Under the pieces are notes generated by a model that had not been told where the DNA came from, did no database searches, and saw nothing but the letters and a program-made list of their open reading frames with translations. A stretch of DNA of 64,000 bases from Henckelia pumila. Its lineage: Eukaryota; Streptophyta; Magnoliopsida; Lamiales; Gesneriaceae. Where the stretch lies: assembly GCF_033568475.1 (NCBI RefSeq), contig NW_027331831.1:8742001-8806000 (forward strand), given 5' to 3'. The position numbers and the translations under genes were made by a program. This document shows, piece by piece, positions 61,425 to 64,000 of the stretch (within the stretch, counting starts at the first letter, position 1; each line of letters opens with the position of its first letter).

Positions 61425-62774
61425 TATCATTTCCCAAAGAATTACTATTGTTTGCAATTGCACCTTATGGAACGCGATTGTAGGAGGATTGAACATGTGG
61501 TATTCTACGAAAAGCTTTAGATGATTTCAATGTCGTAATACAAGTTATTTAATTTCAACTACTGTATAAAGTTCACAATTTGAACATATGCGGCACATAC
61601 ATAGGATATCACAAGCAGTTTCAGCTCATATCTCTCTCTCTCGAACTTCTGGTTTCTGAAAATGGGATCTCTGTTTTTGATTCAACTCTCCAGGAATAAG
61701 TTATTTGCTGATATCATTAGAATTTCGGGAAGCTGCCTATAACTTTCAGGAATGGCGCATAAGAAGACTTGAATGTGTGGTTCTGTGGAAAAGGTCACAG
61801 CCATTCTGCCAATAGAGAGTCTCAAAGCATTGATTTCAAAAGCTTACAGGGGTTCCTCTTGAGCCATTTTAAGAGCACTGCTTGAAATTCTACCATTTGT
61901 TGTCAAAGATTATTTAAAGTTGGCGAAGGAGCCATGATTTTCAAGCCTTGCTATGTTTTCAGAGAGGGCGGGACGTAGATGGTCTTAGTGAGACATGGAT
62001 ACCAGGATCAATGAAGTCTGTAGCATCTATAGCACTGTAAGTTTTGAGAAATAATAGCTTTCCAATTGTTTTTCTTCCAAATTTTTTTTTCTGTTGAAAG
62101 CATAGGATATAACGGTAGTAAACTATGAAAATTTTCTTACAAGCATTTTCTTTGTTGGTGGTGTTATTCATTAAAATAAAATATGATTGCCATTGCTTGC
62201 CGATTATGAAACCACAACCAGGATACTTTTGACTTTAGAGAACTTGAGAAAGAAACACGCTTTCTATTTATAAATTTATACGCTCACAGAACATGCTGAT
62301 TAACGATTTTAATTCTGTTCACCGAAGATTTGGATTCTAAGTTATGCCTCCCGTGAATGGCAAGACTCTGGAACGAGGTTTCGATTTCAAGATTCAATTA
62401 TAACTAACACACTCCTGTGGCAAAATTTAGATGGTATTCATAATAAAGCTCCAAAAATTAGTATCATGATATATTTTGGCCATTCTTTATGTTGGTTTTT
62501 ATTTTTTGCTAAAAAATTTAAGTGCGTAAATCTTGAGCATGAAAATAGAAGAAAATGTTTGCCAACTCTTGAGATGCATTTGGCAAATTCAACAATATAT
62601 ATATATATATAAAATAATCAGATAGTTAACGGGTTCACCAAAATCAACGTGTTGCATGAAAAATTACGGTATCCTTTAATTTCAATGTGTGAAAAAATCA
62701 ATTATGGATTTTATTTATTTATTTTTTGAGATAAGAATCAAGTATGATTTCAATTTTCACATAATGTGGAATGT
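61425..62774. other. Downstream spacer
   Basis: Probable ALB3 3' UTR followed by AT-rich DNA. No gene, RNA or repeat could be supported. Confidence 0.45.
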
Positions 62775-62932
62775 GCAATAAGGTTAGCCTGTCACACAGG
62801 TTTGCCTAACGTGGTTTATTTGGCTAGCGTAGTTTGCAGGCTATTGCGTTAGTTCAGAGATTTATCCAATGCGCACCAAAAAATAACGACTACGGGTTCT
62901 CACGTCAATAAAAAAAATAAAAAAAAAAAAGA
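62775..62932 (+). mobile_element. 5'-truncated SINE, relative of 12375-12614
   Basis: Shares tagcctgtcacac, ctagcgtagtttgcagg, tattgcgtta, gcgcaccaaaa and cgggt(t)tc(t/c)cacgtca in the same order as the minus strand of the first SINE, and ends in an A-rich tail. It lacks the tRNA-like head. Confidence 0.72.
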
Positions 62933-63211
62933 AGAAGGCTTAGTTTGCAGTCATGAGTGATGAGACAACCTCAAGCCATTATTACAAACAGCTAAGCATT
63001 TGGGTGTGTAGGGGCAAGTAATCTTCCCTACTTGCTGCGCTTTGAGATAAATATGGATGCGGTCATAGTTTATACATATTTGGATATTGTCGCTCGTCTT
63101 AGCGGTATCTTATCTTGTAACCCTATTTTCGTTTTTCAGCAATAAAATTTGTAAATTTAATCGCATATTATGGTCATAAAACCTTGGACTAAAACTAAGA
63201 AACAGTATCAA

Positions 63212-63345
63212 GAGTCATTTTTTTGAGATGGGCCTCTTATATAAGTTATCCAATAAAAAGTATTACATTTTATGTCAAAAACATTACTTATTATTATAAA
63301 TATGAGTAGGGTGACTCATCTCACGGATGAGACTGTCTCACAGGA
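63212..63345. mobile_element. Uninterrupted copy of the 28600-29066 element
   Basis: Ends ttgagatgggcctctt and gagactgtctcac. The body attacttattattataaatatgagtagg is continuous here, whereas the copy at 28600-29066 is split at this point by a MITE. Confidence 0.7.
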
Positions 63346-64000
63346 GTGTTACTCAAAACCTTGTGACACCAAATTGTAAAAGTAAATTATCCATTTTTTC
63401 CCTAAAAGGTAAATTAATTATACATTAAACTTGTAAATTAAGAAAATATTTGTCAAAAATAAGCGTAAGGTTAGAGATGAACTCCATAGTCAACAAGAAT
63501 AGCATTAGTCATTAATTATTTTTTAAATTGTTATATTATTTCATATAATAATTTGATTTGATCAAATATGTACGCAACACAACTATAGTTTGACATATTA
63601 ATTATTATATTATAAGTAGGTTTTTTGTTTGTGAGACCGTCCGTGAGACGGTCGACTCGATTTTTATCTGAAGTAGAAAGTAATATTTTTGATAATACTA
63701 GTATAATACATTTTCATAATTCAAATCCAGTATGAAATTTGTCTTACAAAATTGAATCGTAAAATGATGTGTTACACGAGATTATATTAATTATTATATA
63801 TGATTGTGGTGGAGGGTAATGCAAAGTATAGTTCCAGCTTGGAGGATAGAAAAGGTTATTCATTTCGGATTTAAAAAAAAAAAGAAAAATAATTTATTTT
63901 AGAGTTATATTTAATTTAATTTAATAATATAAAGCAAGGCACCAATAATGAAGGGTGAAAATGACCAACTCACCTTGCCCGTACATATATATAACATAAT
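63346..64000. other. AT-rich end of window
   Basis: No gene. A short palindrome gagaccgtccgtgagacggtc is at ~63631-63651, similar to the ends of the element before it. Confidence 0.4.

Overview
This window is nuclear DNA of a flowering plant. The genes have many introns with GT/AG borders and AT-rich interiors, the intergenic DNA is full of small inverted-repeat elements, and there are two plant-type LTR retrotransposons. The 7TM-RGS gene, the codon use and the repeat types suit a eudicot. I guess an asterid of the Lamiales kind, but that rests on general resemblance only. No bacterial-style systems (operons, CRISPR arrays, phage) are present.

Layout, left to right. (1) 1-2723 (+): 3' end of a long coiled-coil, tail-anchored protein of the TNO1 type (trans-Golgi network). 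(2) 3855-5777 (+): CPBP/CAAX-type intramembrane protease, probably plastid-targeted. (3) 6111-7520 (+): a tandem pair of small secreted cysteine-rich peptide genes; the first copy is broken, the second is intact with eight cysteines. (4) 8330-11701 (+): complete 11-exon RGS1 (7TM plus RGS domain). (5) 11.7-16.9 kb: gene-free, with a tRNA-derived SINE, a foldback element and an AT-rich tandem array. (6) 16877-25239 (+): Ty3/gypsy chromovirus-like element with 1.68-kb LTRs and a decayed polyprotein. (7) 25.2-29.1 kb: AT-rich repeated DNA with nested small elements. (8) 29213-34676 (+): 3-oxoacyl-CoA reductase (KCR-like), with an apparent GC-AG first intron and transposon-laden introns. (9) 34.7-42.2 kb: gene-free, holding a ~1.95-kb giant inverted repeat, a solo LTR with ATTAA target duplication, and an element nested inside another. 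(10) 42239-48128 (+): a 1436-residue lysine-rich protein I cannot name. (11) 48.1-50.3 kb: small elements. (12) 50289-56443 (+): degenerate Ty1/copia element. (13) 57582-61424 (+): ALB3 thylakoid membrane insertase. (14) 61.4-64.0 kb: gene-free, with remnants of two element families seen earlier.

The host genes do not form a pathway. They are ordinary neighbours on one strand, covering Golgi trafficking, prenyl-protein or stress protease, secreted peptide, G-protein signalling, very-long-chain fatty acid elongation, an unknown nuclear-type protein and thylakoid biogenesis. Exon borders were set by reading frame, splice consensus and remembered family sequence. No alignment was run, so junctions may be off by a few bases, mainly in the first two exons of the CAAX gene and the first exon of the lysine-rich gene.
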